Positions 36,398-44,873 of a stretch of 64,000 nucleotides of DNA are shown piece by piece. The stretch is from positions 62,001 through 126,000 of the forward strand of contig NZ_ALJC01000062.1 of assembly GCF_000282975.1 (NCBI RefSeq), read 5' to 3'. This DNA comes from Pseudomonas psychrophila HA-4. GTDB taxonomy: Bacteria > Pseudomonadota > Gammaproteobacteria > Pseudomonadales > Pseudomonadaceae. Made by a program: the position numbers and the translations under genes. The notes beneath the pieces were generated by a model that was given only the letters and a program-made list of their open reading frames with translations, did not search any database and was not told the DNA's origin. The first letter of the stretch is position 1. Each line of letters starts with the position of its first letter.

Positions 36398-37768
36398 ATG
36401 GCGCGCCTGACCCTCGCCCAGCAACTGACCGCCTCTCTGGTCGAACAGATTGGCAACGGCACCTATCGGATAGGTGATCGCTTACCGTCACTGCGCGAGT
36501 GCATGCGCTTGTTTGGTCACTCCAAAAATACCGTCATCAACGCTTACGAAGCACTGGCGTCCCAAGGGCTGGTTGAAGCGCGCCACGGCCAGGGCTTTTT
36601 CGTGCGTCAGGGCGCTCCCAACCACAGCGAGCCGGATGAACCCCTGCCCTATGCCCGGGCCATGGACACGATATGGCTGATGCGCCAGCAATTTGTTCGC
36701 GAGCCGGGGCATTCACCGCTCGGCGAGGGTTTCCCGCCGGTGGAATGGCTGATGGACTTGCGCCTCGACAAGTTCACTCGACAGATCATGCGCACCGGGG
36801 TCCATACGCTGTTTCGCTATGGCAATCGGCTGGGCAATGCCAGCCTGCGCCAGCACCTGGTGCAGAAACTGGCGAGCTATTCGATCACCGCCAGCCCCCG
36901 GCAAATCGTCACCACCCACGGCGCCAATCACGCGCTGGACCTGATCATCCGGCGTTTCATCGCCCAAGGTGATGCGGTACTGGTTGAAGACCCCGGTTAC
37001 TACCCGCTGTTCGGCAAGCTGCAATTGCAAGGTGCTCACATGTTGCCTGTGCCGCGCCTGCCAGATGGGCCAGACATGCAGGTGCTGGAACAGCACCTGC
37101 GCACCCACAAGCCAAAATTGTTCTTTATTCAGTCTGTGGGCCACAACCCGACCGGGTCGGACATTTCGCCCGGCAAGGCCCATCGACTGGTGCAGTTGGC
37201 GCAGGAACATCACTTTATTCTGGTCGATGACGACGCCCTAGCCGACTTTAAACCGGCGTCGGCGATCAAAGTCTCCGCGCTCGATCAACTGCAACGCTCC
37301 CTCTATGTAGGCAGTTTTTCGAAATCAGTGTCAGCAGCGTTGCGGGTCGGTTTTATCGCCGGCAGCAAGGATGTCATCGATGAATTGGGCGATCTGAAAA
37401 TGCTGCTGCACACCAGTTCTTCAGAGTTCTGTGAGCGAACAGTGGATGTGATCCTGATGGAGGGGCATTTCCTGCGTCATTTAATCCGCCTGCAAGAGCG
37501 CCTTAAAGTCGCCACCACAACCGGTTTGCAAGTGCTAGACGAGATCGGCGCCGAGGTGTTTTGCCGCCCCGAACAGAGCCTGTATCTGTGGGCGCGCTTT
37601 GCGCATACCGACGATGCCAAAGCGTTGACCCGTCAGTTGTTGCCCAAAGGCTTCATGATCGCGCCGGGGCATATTTTTTCGCCCGAACAATCGCGCATCA
37701 ACCCCTGGACCCGGCTCAACGTGGCGTACTTGAATGACCCGTTGCTTAAAGCCGTGCTCAAGGGCTGA
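36398..37768 (+). CDS. MocR/GabR-type regulator (GntR HTH fused to class I aminotransferase)
   Basis: 456 residues. N-terminal GntR winged HTH (about 1-70: IGNGTYRIGDRLPSLRECMRLFGHSKNTVINAYEAL). The aminotransferase-fold domain follows, with the PLP-binding Lys in YVGSFSKSVSAALRVGF and the Asp-containing VDDDALADF. These proteins sense amines or amino acids through PLP and bind repeated sites. It diverges from HMG-CoA reductase and likely controls it. P. mevalonii is described with an unrelated activator (MvaR), so this pairing is unusual. Confidence 0.88.
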   Translation: MARLTLAQQLTASLVEQIGNGTYRIGDRLPSLRECMRLFGHSKNTVINAYEALASQGLVEARHGQGFFVRQGAPNHSEPDEPLPYARAMDTIWLMRQQFVREPGHSPLGEGFPPVEWLMDLRLDKFTRQIMRTGVHTLFRYGNRLGNASLRQHLVQKLASYSITASPRQIVTTHGANHALDLIIRRFIAQGDAVLVEDPGYYPLFGKLQLQGAHMLPVPRLPDGPDMQVLEQHLRTHKPKLFFIQSVGHNPTGSDISPGKAHRLVQLAQEHHFILVDDDALADFKPASAIKVSALDQLQRSLYVGSFSKSVSAALRVGFIAGSKDVIDELGDLKMLLHTSSSEFCERTVDVILMEGHFLRHLIRLQERLKVATTTGLQVLDEIGAEVFCRPEQSLYLWARFAHTDDAKALTRQLLPKGFMIAPGHIFSPEQSRINPWTRLNVAYLNDPLLKAVLKG

Positions 37769-37795
37769 GCGCAATGCCCTGAAGACAGTGAAAAA

Positions 37796-37812
37796 GGCCT
37801 GACTTTCAGGCC
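37796..37812 (+). terminator. Possible terminator hairpin after the MocR-type gene
   Basis: GGCCTGA / TCAGGCC with a three-base loop, 28 bases past the stop. No T-run follows, so efficiency is uncertain. Confidence 0.45.
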
Positions 37813-37962
37813 GATCATCCCTATAGGCTAACGGCCTCCCTTGTGGCATGACGACACATTCGGTCATATCCGCGGCCTAGGGAGTGACTTTTCCTACGCG
37901 CCGATCCTAGTATCGCCCGCGTTTTACCCCCTTCCCCTAAAAAAAGTATGGAAACTCGGATG

Positions 37963-39192
37963 ATGCCCTTTACTCGCACCCTGCTCGCCCTCTCTTTGGG
38001 TATGACATTGCTGCAAACCCCCGCCTTCGCCGCACCGCCCCTGACGATGACCAATGGTGTCGCGCAGGTGAACACGCAAGACAGCAACGCATGGGTTGAA
38101 ATCAACAAAGCTGCGTTTGAACACAATATTCAGGTTCTAAAAAACACCCTCGCTGGCAAATCGAAAATCTGTGCCGTGCTCAAGGCCGACGCCTACGGCC
38201 ATGGGATTGGCCTGCTGATGCCGTCGATCATCGCCACCGGCGTGCCGTGCGTGGGTGTTGCCAGCAACGAAGAAGCCCGTGTAGTGCGTGAAAGCGGCTA
38301 CAAAGGCCAGTTGATCCGCGTGCGTACCGCCGCCCTGAGCGAACTAGAAGCCGCACTGCCGTACAACATGGAAGAGTTGGTCGGCAACCTCGATTTCGCA
38401 GTCAAGGCCAGTCTGATTGCCGAAAAACACGGGCGCCCGCTGGTGGTGCACCTAGGCCTGAACTCCAGCGGCATGAGCCGCAACGGCGTGGAAATGACCA
38501 CCGCGCAAGGTCGCCGCGACGCAGTCGCAATTACTAAGGTTCCGAACCTGGACGTGCGGGCGATCATGACCCACTTCGCCGTTGAAGACGCCGACGACGT
38601 GCGCGCCGGGCTCAAGGCTTTCAATCAGCAGGCTGAGTGGCTGATGAACGTCGCCCAGTTGGACCGCAGCAAAATCACCCTGCATGCTGCTAACTCGTTT
38701 GCCACCCTGGAAGTACCGGAATCGCACCTGGACATGGTCCGCCCTGGTGGCGCGCTCTTTGGTGACACCGTGCCTTCGCACACCGACTACAAGCGTGTGA
38801 TGCAATTCAAATCCCACGTGGCGTCGGTTAACAGCTACCCCAAAGGCAACACCGTGGGTTACGACCGCACTTACACCCTGGGCCGCGATTCGAAGTTGGC
38901 TAACATCACCGTGGGCTACTCCGACGGCTATCGCCGCGCGTTTACCAACAAAGGCATTGTGCTAATCAATGGCCACCGCGTACCCGTTGTGGGCAAAGTT
39001 TCGATGAACACCTTGATGGTGGACGTGACCGATGCGCCCGATGTGAAAAGCGGCGATGAAGTAGTGCTGTTCGGTCAGCAAGGCAAGGCTGAAATCAGCC
39101 AGGCCGAGGTCGAGGACATCAACGGCGCGTTGTTGGCTGACCTCTACACCGTGTGGGGTAACTCCAACCCAAAAGTGCTGATCGAAGAATAA
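37963..39192 (+). CDS. bsr: Periplasmic broad-specificity amino-acid racemase (alanine racemase family)
   Basis: 409 residues from the ATG at 37963, giving the N-terminus MPFTRTLLALSLG and a Sec signal peptide (cleavage near AFA-AP, residue 23-24). PLP-dependent alanine racemase fold: PLP Lys74 in VLKADAYGHG, GLNSSGMSRNG, catalytic Tyr in GNTVGYDRTYTLGR, and VGKVSMNTLMVDVT. Length and sequence match the Pseudomonas putida broad-specificity racemase, which interconverts Lys, Arg and other amino acids in the periplasm. An upstream ATG at 37948 would only lengthen the signal peptide. It stands alone. Confidence 0.9.
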   Translation: MPFTRTLLALSLGMTLLQTPAFAAPPLTMTNGVAQVNTQDSNAWVEINKAAFEHNIQVLKNTLAGKSKICAVLKADAYGHGIGLLMPSIIATGVPCVGVASNEEARVVRESGYKGQLIRVRTAALSELEAALPYNMEELVGNLDFAVKASLIAEKHGRPLVVHLGLNSSGMSRNGVEMTTAQGRRDAVAITKVPNLDVRAIMTHFAVEDADDVRAGLKAFNQQAEWLMNVAQLDRSKITLHAANSFATLEVPESHLDMVRPGGALFGDTVPSHTDYKRVMQFKSHVASVNSYPKGNTVGYDRTYTLGRDSKLANITVGYSDGYRRAFTNKGIVLINGHRVPVVGKVSMNTLMVDVTDAPDVKSGDEVVLFGQQGKAEISQAEVEDINGALLADLYTVWGNSNPKVLIEE

Positions 39193-39225
39193 AACCAGCT
39201 CCGATCTGAGGCGCCCACCTGTATG

Positions 39226-39270
39226 AGCTTGCTCGCGATCGTTTGATTTTTAAAAGATCGCGAGCAAGCT
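39226..39270. repeat. REP-type palindrome
   Basis: Perfect 15-base arms AGCTTGCTCGCGATC and GATCGCGAGCAAGCT with a 15-base loop, between the convergent racemase and binding-protein gene ends. Confidence 0.75.
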
Positions 39271-39287
39271 TGTACCTACACAAGCAC

Positions 39288-40388
39288 TTATTTATCCGAC
39301 TTGATGCTGGTCCAGGTCCGGGTACGCACACGTTCAAGCTTCTGTGGCAATGGCTGCACCACATACAGCGATTTCAAGGCTTCAGGCGTCGGGGTCAGGT
39401 TCGGGTTGCCGGTGATCTCTTTGTTAATCAGCGGCAGCGAATCCTTGTTGGCATTGGGATAACCCAAGAAGTCGCTAATCGAGGCAATGACTTTAGGCTC
39501 CAGCAACGTGTTCAAGAACTCATAAGCTTCTTCGACATTCTTCGCACTTTTTGGGATAGCGAAGGTATCAAACCAGATCGGTGCGCCTTCTTTCGGCAAG
39601 CGCCAATCCACCACAACCCCATTCCCCGCTTCCTTGGCCCGATTGCCAAACTGGTAGAAGCTGCCTGAGTAACCAATCGCCACGCAAATATCGCCGTTGG
39701 CAATATCGGTCATGTATTTGGCCGAGTTGAAGTAGGTAACGTAAGGACGAATCTTCAACATCAGCTCTTTGGCTTTTTCATAGTCGGCCGGGTTCTGGCT
39801 GTTAGGGTCCAGTCCCAGGTAATCCAACGCCAGCGGCAAAATTTCTGAAGGCGAATCCAGCATTGCCACGCCGCACGATTTCAGCTTTTCCATGTTCTCG
39901 GGCTTGAATACCAGGTCCCAGCTATCCACCGGGGCATTTTCACCCAGCGCCGCCTTGACCTTGGCCGGGTTGAAACCGATCAACACCGTGCCGACCATGT
40001 AAGGCACCGCGTATTGATTGCCGGGGTCATTGGTTTCCAGCAGTTTGAGCAAGGCTGGGTCCTGATGGTGCCAGTTAGGCAATTTGGACTTGTCGAGTTT
40101 TTGAAACACCCCAGCTTTGATCTGGGTGTCGAGGAATTGGTTGGACGGCACCACCAGGTCATACCCCGAGTTGCCGGTCAGCAACTTGGCTTCCAGCGAT
40201 TCGTTAGTGTCGAAGGTATCCCAGTTGACTTTGATCCCGGTGTCCTTGGCGAAGTCCTTGGGCACTGACGGCAAGATGTAGTCCGCCCAGTTATACACCC
40301 GCAGTTCGCGCTGCTCAGCCTGCACGGCGCAGGCCAATAGCGATAACCCACATACCGTGGCGCCGAGTAAGCGTTTCATAGTGCTCAT
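39288..40388 (-). CDS. Polyamine ABC transporter substrate-binding protein, PotF/SpuD-like
   Basis: 366 residues from the ATG at 40388 (GGGGAA eight bases before). Signal peptide MKRLLGATVCGLSLLACAVQ then A. The mature start ELRVYNWADYILPSVPKDF is the classic PotD/PotF signature, and YDLVVPSNQFL, AIGYSGSFYQFGNRA and WFDTFAIPKSAKN follow as in putrescine/spermidine receptors. No permease or ATPase gene is adjacent, so it is an orphan receptor that must use a transporter encoded elsewhere. Confidence 0.88.
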   Translation of the reverse strand: MSTMKRLLGATVCGLSLLACAVQAEQRELRVYNWADYILPSVPKDFAKDTGIKVNWDTFDTNESLEAKLLTGNSGYDLVVPSNQFLDTQIKAGVFQKLDKSKLPNWHHQDPALLKLLETNDPGNQYAVPYMVGTVLIGFNPAKVKAALGENAPVDSWDLVFKPENMEKLKSCGVAMLDSPSEILPLALDYLGLDPNSQNPADYEKAKELMLKIRPYVTYFNSAKYMTDIANGDICVAIGYSGSFYQFGNRAKEAGNGVVVDWRLPKEGAPIWFDTFAIPKSAKNVEEAYEFLNTLLEPKVIASISDFLGYPNANKDSLPLINKEITGNPNLTPTPEALKSLYVVQPLPQKLERVRTRTWTSIKSDK

Positions 40389-40909
40389 GGTTGAGTTCCC
40401 CATCTTTGGCGTGAGATCGATAGTTGTTATGTTCTGTACACGGCAGCAGCCCGCAAAGGGGCAAGGGTCTGAAAGACAACTCTTTGATGGTTGCGAAGTT
40501 GATTTGATTCTTGCCGACAGATGCGCTGGCTCACAGAGGTAGGCAGGCCAAAAAGGGATCGTTATGGCCATTGTTTATGTCCGAATCTATGTCCGATATA
40601 GCCCTCTTTGAGCCCCAAGTGTTGGCTGAGCAACTGTTGCAAATCCAACAGCAAATCTGCAATTAACCACTCGGAGCAACAGCACACTGCTTTCGATGAC
40701 CCTGCGAGCCCTCGTGTTTGCGGGGCTTTGGTATTTGGTACGGAGATTGCTGACAGGGAGTATCTGTCTACATTCTGCTGATCATTAGCCAACCATTACC
40801 CAATAACCAGTGGGCCCTTGAAAGCTCGCATCCGCCTTGCTGCAGAACGTGCCGCGCCGCTGTTTGGCGTGTCTGCCAAAAACTTACTGAAAATCGCTTA
40901 AGGACTTCT
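40389..40909. other. 521-base divergent intergenic region
   Basis: Holds the promoters of the polyamine-type receptor (minus) and the sulfonate monooxygenase (plus). A sigma-54 type promoter is at 40735-40751. The segment 40700-40730 (GAGCCCTCG and GGGGCTTTG parts) can form a hairpin. No convincing coding sequence. Confidence 0.6.
40735..40751 (+). promoter_or_regulatory. Sigma-54 (RpoN) type promoter before the sulfonate monooxygenase
   Basis: TTGGTACGGAGATTGCT matches the consensus TTGGCACGNNNNTTGCT except for one T; GG and GC are ten bases apart as required. It lies about 160 bases before the start at 40910. Sulfone/sulfonate genes of Pseudomonas are known to be under RpoN with SfnR-type activators. 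Confidence 0.72.
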
Positions 40910-42055
40910 TTGATGGATGTGTTCTGGTTCCTTCCGACTCACGGCGACGGCCACTATTTGGGTACCACCAAAGGCGCTCGCCCGGTCACGCTCAACTACC
41001 TCAAACAAGTGGCACAGGCCGCCGATGACTTGGGCTACCACGGCGTGCTCATCCCTACCGGACGCTCGTGCGAGGACTCGTGGGTCATCGCCTCGGCACT
41101 GGTGCCGCTGACAGAACGCCTGCGCTACCTGGTGGCGATTCGCCCGGGGATTATTTCGCCAACCGTCTCGGCGCGTATGGCCGCCACCCTGGATCGACTG
41201 TCGGGTGGGCGCGTGCTGATCAATGTGGTGACCGGCGGTGACCCGGATGAAAACCGCGGCGACGGCAGCTTCCTCGATCACAGCGAACGCTACGAAGTGA
41301 CTGACGAGTTTCTGAAAATCTGGCGCCGGGTATTGCAAGGCGAATCGGTGGACTTCGAAGGCAAGCACCTGCGCGTACAGAACGCCAAGGCCTTGTACCC
41401 GCCGGTGCAGAAACCCTACCCGCCGCTGTACTTTGGCGGTTCTTCCGAAGCGGCCCACGCACTGGCAGCCGAACAGGTGGACGTGTATCTGACCTGGGGC
41501 GAGCCACCAGCCGCCGTGGCCGAAAAAATCGCTGATGTGCGTGAACGTGCCGCCCGTTTGGGCCGCACCGTACGCTTCGGGATTCGCCTGCACGTGATCG
41601 TGCGCGAAACTGAACAAGAAGCCTGGAAAGCGGCCGACACCCTAATCGAACACATCAGCGACGAAACCATCGCGGCGGCGCAAAAATCCTTCTCGCGCTT
41701 TGACTCCGAGGGCCAGCGGCGCATGGCGGCACTGCACGACGGGCGCCGTGACAACCTAGAAATCTCGCCTAACTTGTGGGCGGGCGTTGGTTTGGTTCGC
41801 GGCGGCGCTGGTACCGCGCTGGTGGGTAATCCGCAACAAGTGGCGGCACGCATCAAGGAATACGCAGACCTGGGCATCGAGAGCTTCATCTTCTCTGGCT
41901 ACCCGCACCTAGAAGAAGCCTATCGCTTCGCTGAACTGGTGTTCCCGTTGCTGCCCGAACCCTACGCCAGCCTGGCGGGGCGCGGCATCACCAACCTGAC
42001 CGGGCCATTTGGCGAAATGATCGCCAATGATGTGCTTCCGGGCCAAGCGAAATAA
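40910..42055 (+). CDS. ssuD: FMNH2-dependent alkanesulfonate monooxygenase (SsuD/MsuD)
   Basis: 381 residues, the length of SsuD. Luciferase-like barrel enzyme that uses reduced FMN and oxygen to release sulfite from alkanesulfonates, leaving an aldehyde. Visible: [15 protein letters not shown], the conserved Cys54 in [40 protein letters not shown] with active-site Arg and His, and the mobile-loop region [18 protein letters not shown]. The N-terminus (MMDVFWF rather than MSLNIFWF) and C-terminus are closer to my recollection of methanesulfonate enzymes (MsuD), so that is a real alternative. The flavin reductase partner is not adjacent. Confidence 0.9.
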   Translation: MMDVFWFLPTHGDGHYLGTTKGARPVTLNYLKQVAQAADDLGYHGVLIPTGRSCEDSWVIASALVPLTERLRYLVAIRPGIISPTVSARMAATLDRLSGGRVLINVVTGGDPDENRGDGSFLDHSERYEVTDEFLKIWRRVLQGESVDFEGKHLRVQNAKALYPPVQKPYPPLYFGGSSEAAHALAAEQVDVYLTWGEPPAAVAEKIADVRERAARLGRTVRFGIRLHVIVRETEQEAWKAADTLIEHISDETIAAAQKSFSRFDSEGQRRMAALHDGRRDNLEISPNLWAGVGLVRGGAGTALVGNPQQVAARIKEYADLGIESFIFSGYPHLEEAYRFAELVFPLLPEPYASLAGRGITNLTGPFGEMIANDVLPGQAK

Positions 42056-42272
42056 CCCGCCGCCGCCCCTTACACAAAAACAGAACATCGATGGGGCTAG
42101 CCGAAAACCCTCAACAAGATCAGCGGGTGCGGTTGACCGAATTGGCTGGCAGGGAGAATCTAAGCCTCGCTGAACCAGGCCCCATGAACTGCACCGCTGG
42201 TTAAATCTAGGCTTGAAGCGTCCGGCCAACCGGAATGCATAGTCTTCACGACCCTTGCACAGAGACTATTCG

Positions 42273-43310
42273 ATGACTTACATCGCTGCCGAAAACCGCT
42301 ATGAATCCATTCCTTATCGCCGTGTAGGCCGCAGTGGGCTGTTACTGCCCGCCTTGTCTCTAGGGCTGTGGCACAACTTTGGCGACAGCACGCCAATCGA
42401 CACCCAACGCGCCCTGTTGCGCACCGCGTTCGACCTGGGCATCAATCACTTTGACCTGGCCAACAACTACGGCCCGCCCTATGGCAGCGCCGAGATCAAC
42501 TTTGGCCGTTTGCTGCGTGAAGACTTCAAGCACTACCGCGATGAACTGATTATCTCCAGCAAAGCCGGCTGGGATATGTGGCCCGGCCCTTTCGGCCTAG
42601 GTGGCGGTTCGCGTAAACACATCCTCGCAAGCCTGGACCAAAGCTTGCAGCGCCTGGGCTTGGACTATGTCGATATTTTCTATTCGCACCGCTTCGATCC
42701 AGACACCCCACTCGAAGAAACCGCCAGCGCACTGGCCACCGCCGTGCAACAGGGCAAGGCGCTATACATCGGTATCTCGTCGTATTCAGGGGTCAAGACC
42801 CGCGAAATCGCAGCGCTGCTTAAAGAATGGAAAGTGCCGTTGTTGATCAACCAACCGGCGTACAACCTGCTCAATCGCTGGGTCGAGAAAGACCTGCTGG
42901 ACACCACAGAAGCGCTGGGCACCGGCGTCATTGCCTTCACTCCCTTGGCGCAGGGTTTGTTGACCGACAAATATTTAAACGGCATCCCAGCAGATGCTCG
43001 GATCAATCGCCCTGGCGGTGGTTCGTTGCAGGCCAAGCATTTGTCTGAAGCCAATATTGCCCATGCACGCGCACTTAACGATATCGCCAAACGCCGTGGC
43101 CAAAGCCTTGCCCAGTTGGCATTGGCCTGGACTCTGCGCGACCCCCGCGTGACCTCAGCACTGATTGGCGCGAGCCGACCGGAGCAAATTATCGAGAACG
43201 TCGGGGCGTTGCAGAACCTGACATTTAGCGCTGAAGAATTGGCCGAAATCGACCGTTTTGCGCAGGAAGGCGGGATTAATCTGTGGGAGAAGCCGTCTAC
43301 GGCAGAGTAA
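42273..43310 (+). CDS. Aldo/keto reductase, YghZ/MgrA-like
   Basis: 345 residues. NADPH-dependent TIM-barrel reductase of the glyceraldehyde-3-phosphate/methylglyoxal reductase group. Catalytic set visible: Asp and Tyr in HFDLANNYGPPYGSAE, Lys in IISSKAGWDMWPGP, His in IFYSHRFDP; cofactor-binding SALIGASRPEQIIEN near the end. It follows the sulfonate monooxygenase by 217 bases on the same strand. It could reduce the aldehyde that enzyme produces; this is inference. The ATG at 42273 was taken as start over 42255. Confidence 0.87.
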   Translation: MTYIAAENRYESIPYRRVGRSGLLLPALSLGLWHNFGDSTPIDTQRALLRTAFDLGINHFDLANNYGPPYGSAEINFGRLLREDFKHYRDELIISSKAGWDMWPGPFGLGGGSRKHILASLDQSLQRLGLDYVDIFYSHRFDPDTPLEETASALATAVQQGKALYIGISSYSGVKTREIAALLKEWKVPLLINQPAYNLLNRWVEKDLLDTTEALGTGVIAFTPLAQGLLTDKYLNGIPADARINRPGGGSLQAKHLSEANIAHARALNDIAKRRGQSLAQLALAWTLRDPRVTSALIGASRPEQIIENVGALQNLTFSAEELAEIDRFAQEGGINLWEKPSTAE

Positions 43311-43320
43311 AAGCACCCCG

Positions 43321-43354
43321 GCCCAGGCCCTCTCCCGCAAGGAGAGGGTTGGGC
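43321..43354. terminator. Bidirectional terminator hairpin
   Basis: Stem GCCCA with CCCTCTCC / GGAGAGGG with TGGGC and a five-base loop, between the convergent reductase and FAD-protein gene ends. Confidence 0.65.
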
Positions 43355-43360
43355 TGAAGG

Positions 43361-44800
43361 CTACAAAGACTCTTGCCCCACCAAACGGGCCGCTAAGGCC
43401 TTAGCCTGCAAGGCAACATCGGTCACCGCAGTGCTTTCCCACCATTCGCCACGCAATGGCGGGCCCATGGCAAACAGACGCTTCGCAGGCTCTGAGTGTG
43501 TGTTCAGTACCGCACCGCTGCGATCTGCTGCAATGCCCAAGCCTAAATTCCCCGGCCGGATCAAGCCGCGCTCCAGCAACTGCCTCGGCAAGGCTTTATC
43601 CACCCGGCGCCAGTCGTATTCGATACCGGTGGAGTTGATCAACCCATCGCCCTCAACCACTCTAACGTCCGCTTGCCCGCGATAGCGCAAGCGAATTCGC
43701 GGTCGTCCATCGGCACTCACGTCTACCCCTTGCAACGAGGCGGCGCGAATGGTTAAGCGGCCCTCCTCTAGCAGTTTTTCCAACAACGCATTGCCCTGTG
43801 GCGGCGAGCGATGGTGATGGCTTTCCCACCACGGCCGCACATGCCGCACAAACTGACGGCGCTGAGCGTCGCTGGCCTGGCTCCAGAGCCTGGCGATATG
43901 CACGCGCACTGTGTCCAGCGGTGCCTGCCAATCTACCCCCGCCGCCTCAGCCAGTTCGCACTGTCGACGCAACGCCCGTAGCAGTTGCAGCGGACTGCGC
44001 ACCTCGGGCGATAGGGTCAAGAAGTCTTCCCAAGCCGGTGGCTGGCGTCGCACGTGCGGCAACAAGCCATGGCGTGAAAACACCTCGATTGGCCCGCGAT
44101 GCCCAGCCCGATTCAGTGACTCCAGCGCATCCACCATGGTCAGCCCAGAACCAATGATCAGCACCCGCGCATCCACCGCCAAGCCGCGCAATGCCTCGAC
44201 ATCCCACGGGTCCAGCGCCGCCGCGTTCAAGCCGCTGGACTGACGTTGCGCCGTGCGCGCCGCCGGGAACATGCCGGTAGCCAGTACCGCCGCAGCGGCC
44301 TGTAACTGGCGGCCGTCTTTGAGGGTCACCTGCACCCGCTGTTCATCGGTTAGCAGGTCGACCACCTCGTCGCGAACATGGGTCAGGCTCGACCCTTGCC
44401 GCGAACCGATGGCCAACGCCTCGGCCAAGCGCTGCTGGGCGTACTGGCCAAACAGCCCGCGTGGCGGGAACAAATGCGCGACCGGCACCTGCTGCTCTGC
44501 AGACTCGGGCCAACCGCCGTCCGCAATATGCGCTTGCAGCCAGCGGGTCAGGTCATCGGCATCGTCCGGGTCGATGCTCATGCGCGCCGCGTTGCCGTTA
44601 AGGGTATGTCCCAACTCAGTGGCGCTGTAAGCCTCGCCCCGGCCCAGTTCGGCACGCGGCTCGACCAGAACAATGTGCCGAGCGCCGGGTAAACGCAGCA
44701 GTTGCATGGCCAGCAAGGTGCCGCTCAGACCACCGCCAACAATCAGCACATCGGCATCGCGGATGGCAGAGGTTGCCCGTCCGCCGTGTGGCTCGCTCAT
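43361..44800 (-). CDS. FAD/NAD(P)-binding protein (FAD_NAD-binding_9-like oxidoreductase)
   Basis: 479 residues from the ATG at 44800. N-terminal dinucleotide fold VLIVGGGLSGTLLAMQLL (about 18-35), second nucleotide site ARVLIIGSGLTMVDALESL around 210, and the flavin-site pattern INSTGIEYDW near 410. Late motif LFAMGPPLRGEWWESTAV. This resembles hydroxyacylglutathione-type FAD proteins sometimes found with sulfur-starvation monooxygenases, where they may supply reduced flavin. Last gene of the sfnB-like operon, 73 bases after the DszA-like gene. Exact reaction unknown. Confidence 0.82.
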   Translation of the reverse strand: MSEPHGGRATSAIRDADVLIVGGGLSGTLLAMQLLRLPGARHIVLVEPRAELGRGEAYSATELGHTLNGNAARMSIDPDDADDLTRWLQAHIADGGWPESAEQQVPVAHLFPPRGLFGQYAQQRLAEALAIGSRQGSSLTHVRDEVVDLLTDEQRVQVTLKDGRQLQAAAAVLATGMFPAARTAQRQSSGLNAAALDPWDVEALRGLAVDARVLIIGSGLTMVDALESLNRAGHRGPIEVFSRHGLLPHVRRQPPAWEDFLTLSPEVRSPLQLLRALRRQCELAEAAGVDWQAPLDTVRVHIARLWSQASDAQRRQFVRHVRPWWESHHHRSPPQGNALLEKLLEEGRLTIRAASLQGVDVSADGRPRIRLRYRGQADVRVVEGDGLINSTGIEYDWRRVDKALPRQLLERGLIRPGNLGLGIAADRSGAVLNTHSEPAKRLFAMGPPLRGEWWESTAVTDVALQAKALAARLVGQESL

Positions 44801-44819
44801 GGTTATTCTCTCTATTGGA

Positions 44820-44840
44820 TGTAGCAAGCTCGCTGCTACA
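44820..44840. repeat. Short REP-like palindrome
   Basis: TGTAGCA / TGCTACA arms with loop AGCTCGC, between the DszA-like gene and the FAD protein. Confidence 0.45.
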
Positions 44841-44873
44841 GGGGCCTCTGTCACTTAAACGAACAACATTGCA

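Noticed and set aside
40562-40792. Minus-strand frame of 76 residues in the large intergenic region
   Set aside because: It runs across the sigma-54 promoter and has no ribosome site or similarity.
42190-42215. Possible second sigma-54 element before the aldo/keto reductase (CTGGTTAAATCTAGGC)
   Set aside because: Spacing fits but the -24 and -12 bases beyond GG and GC do not match; too weak.
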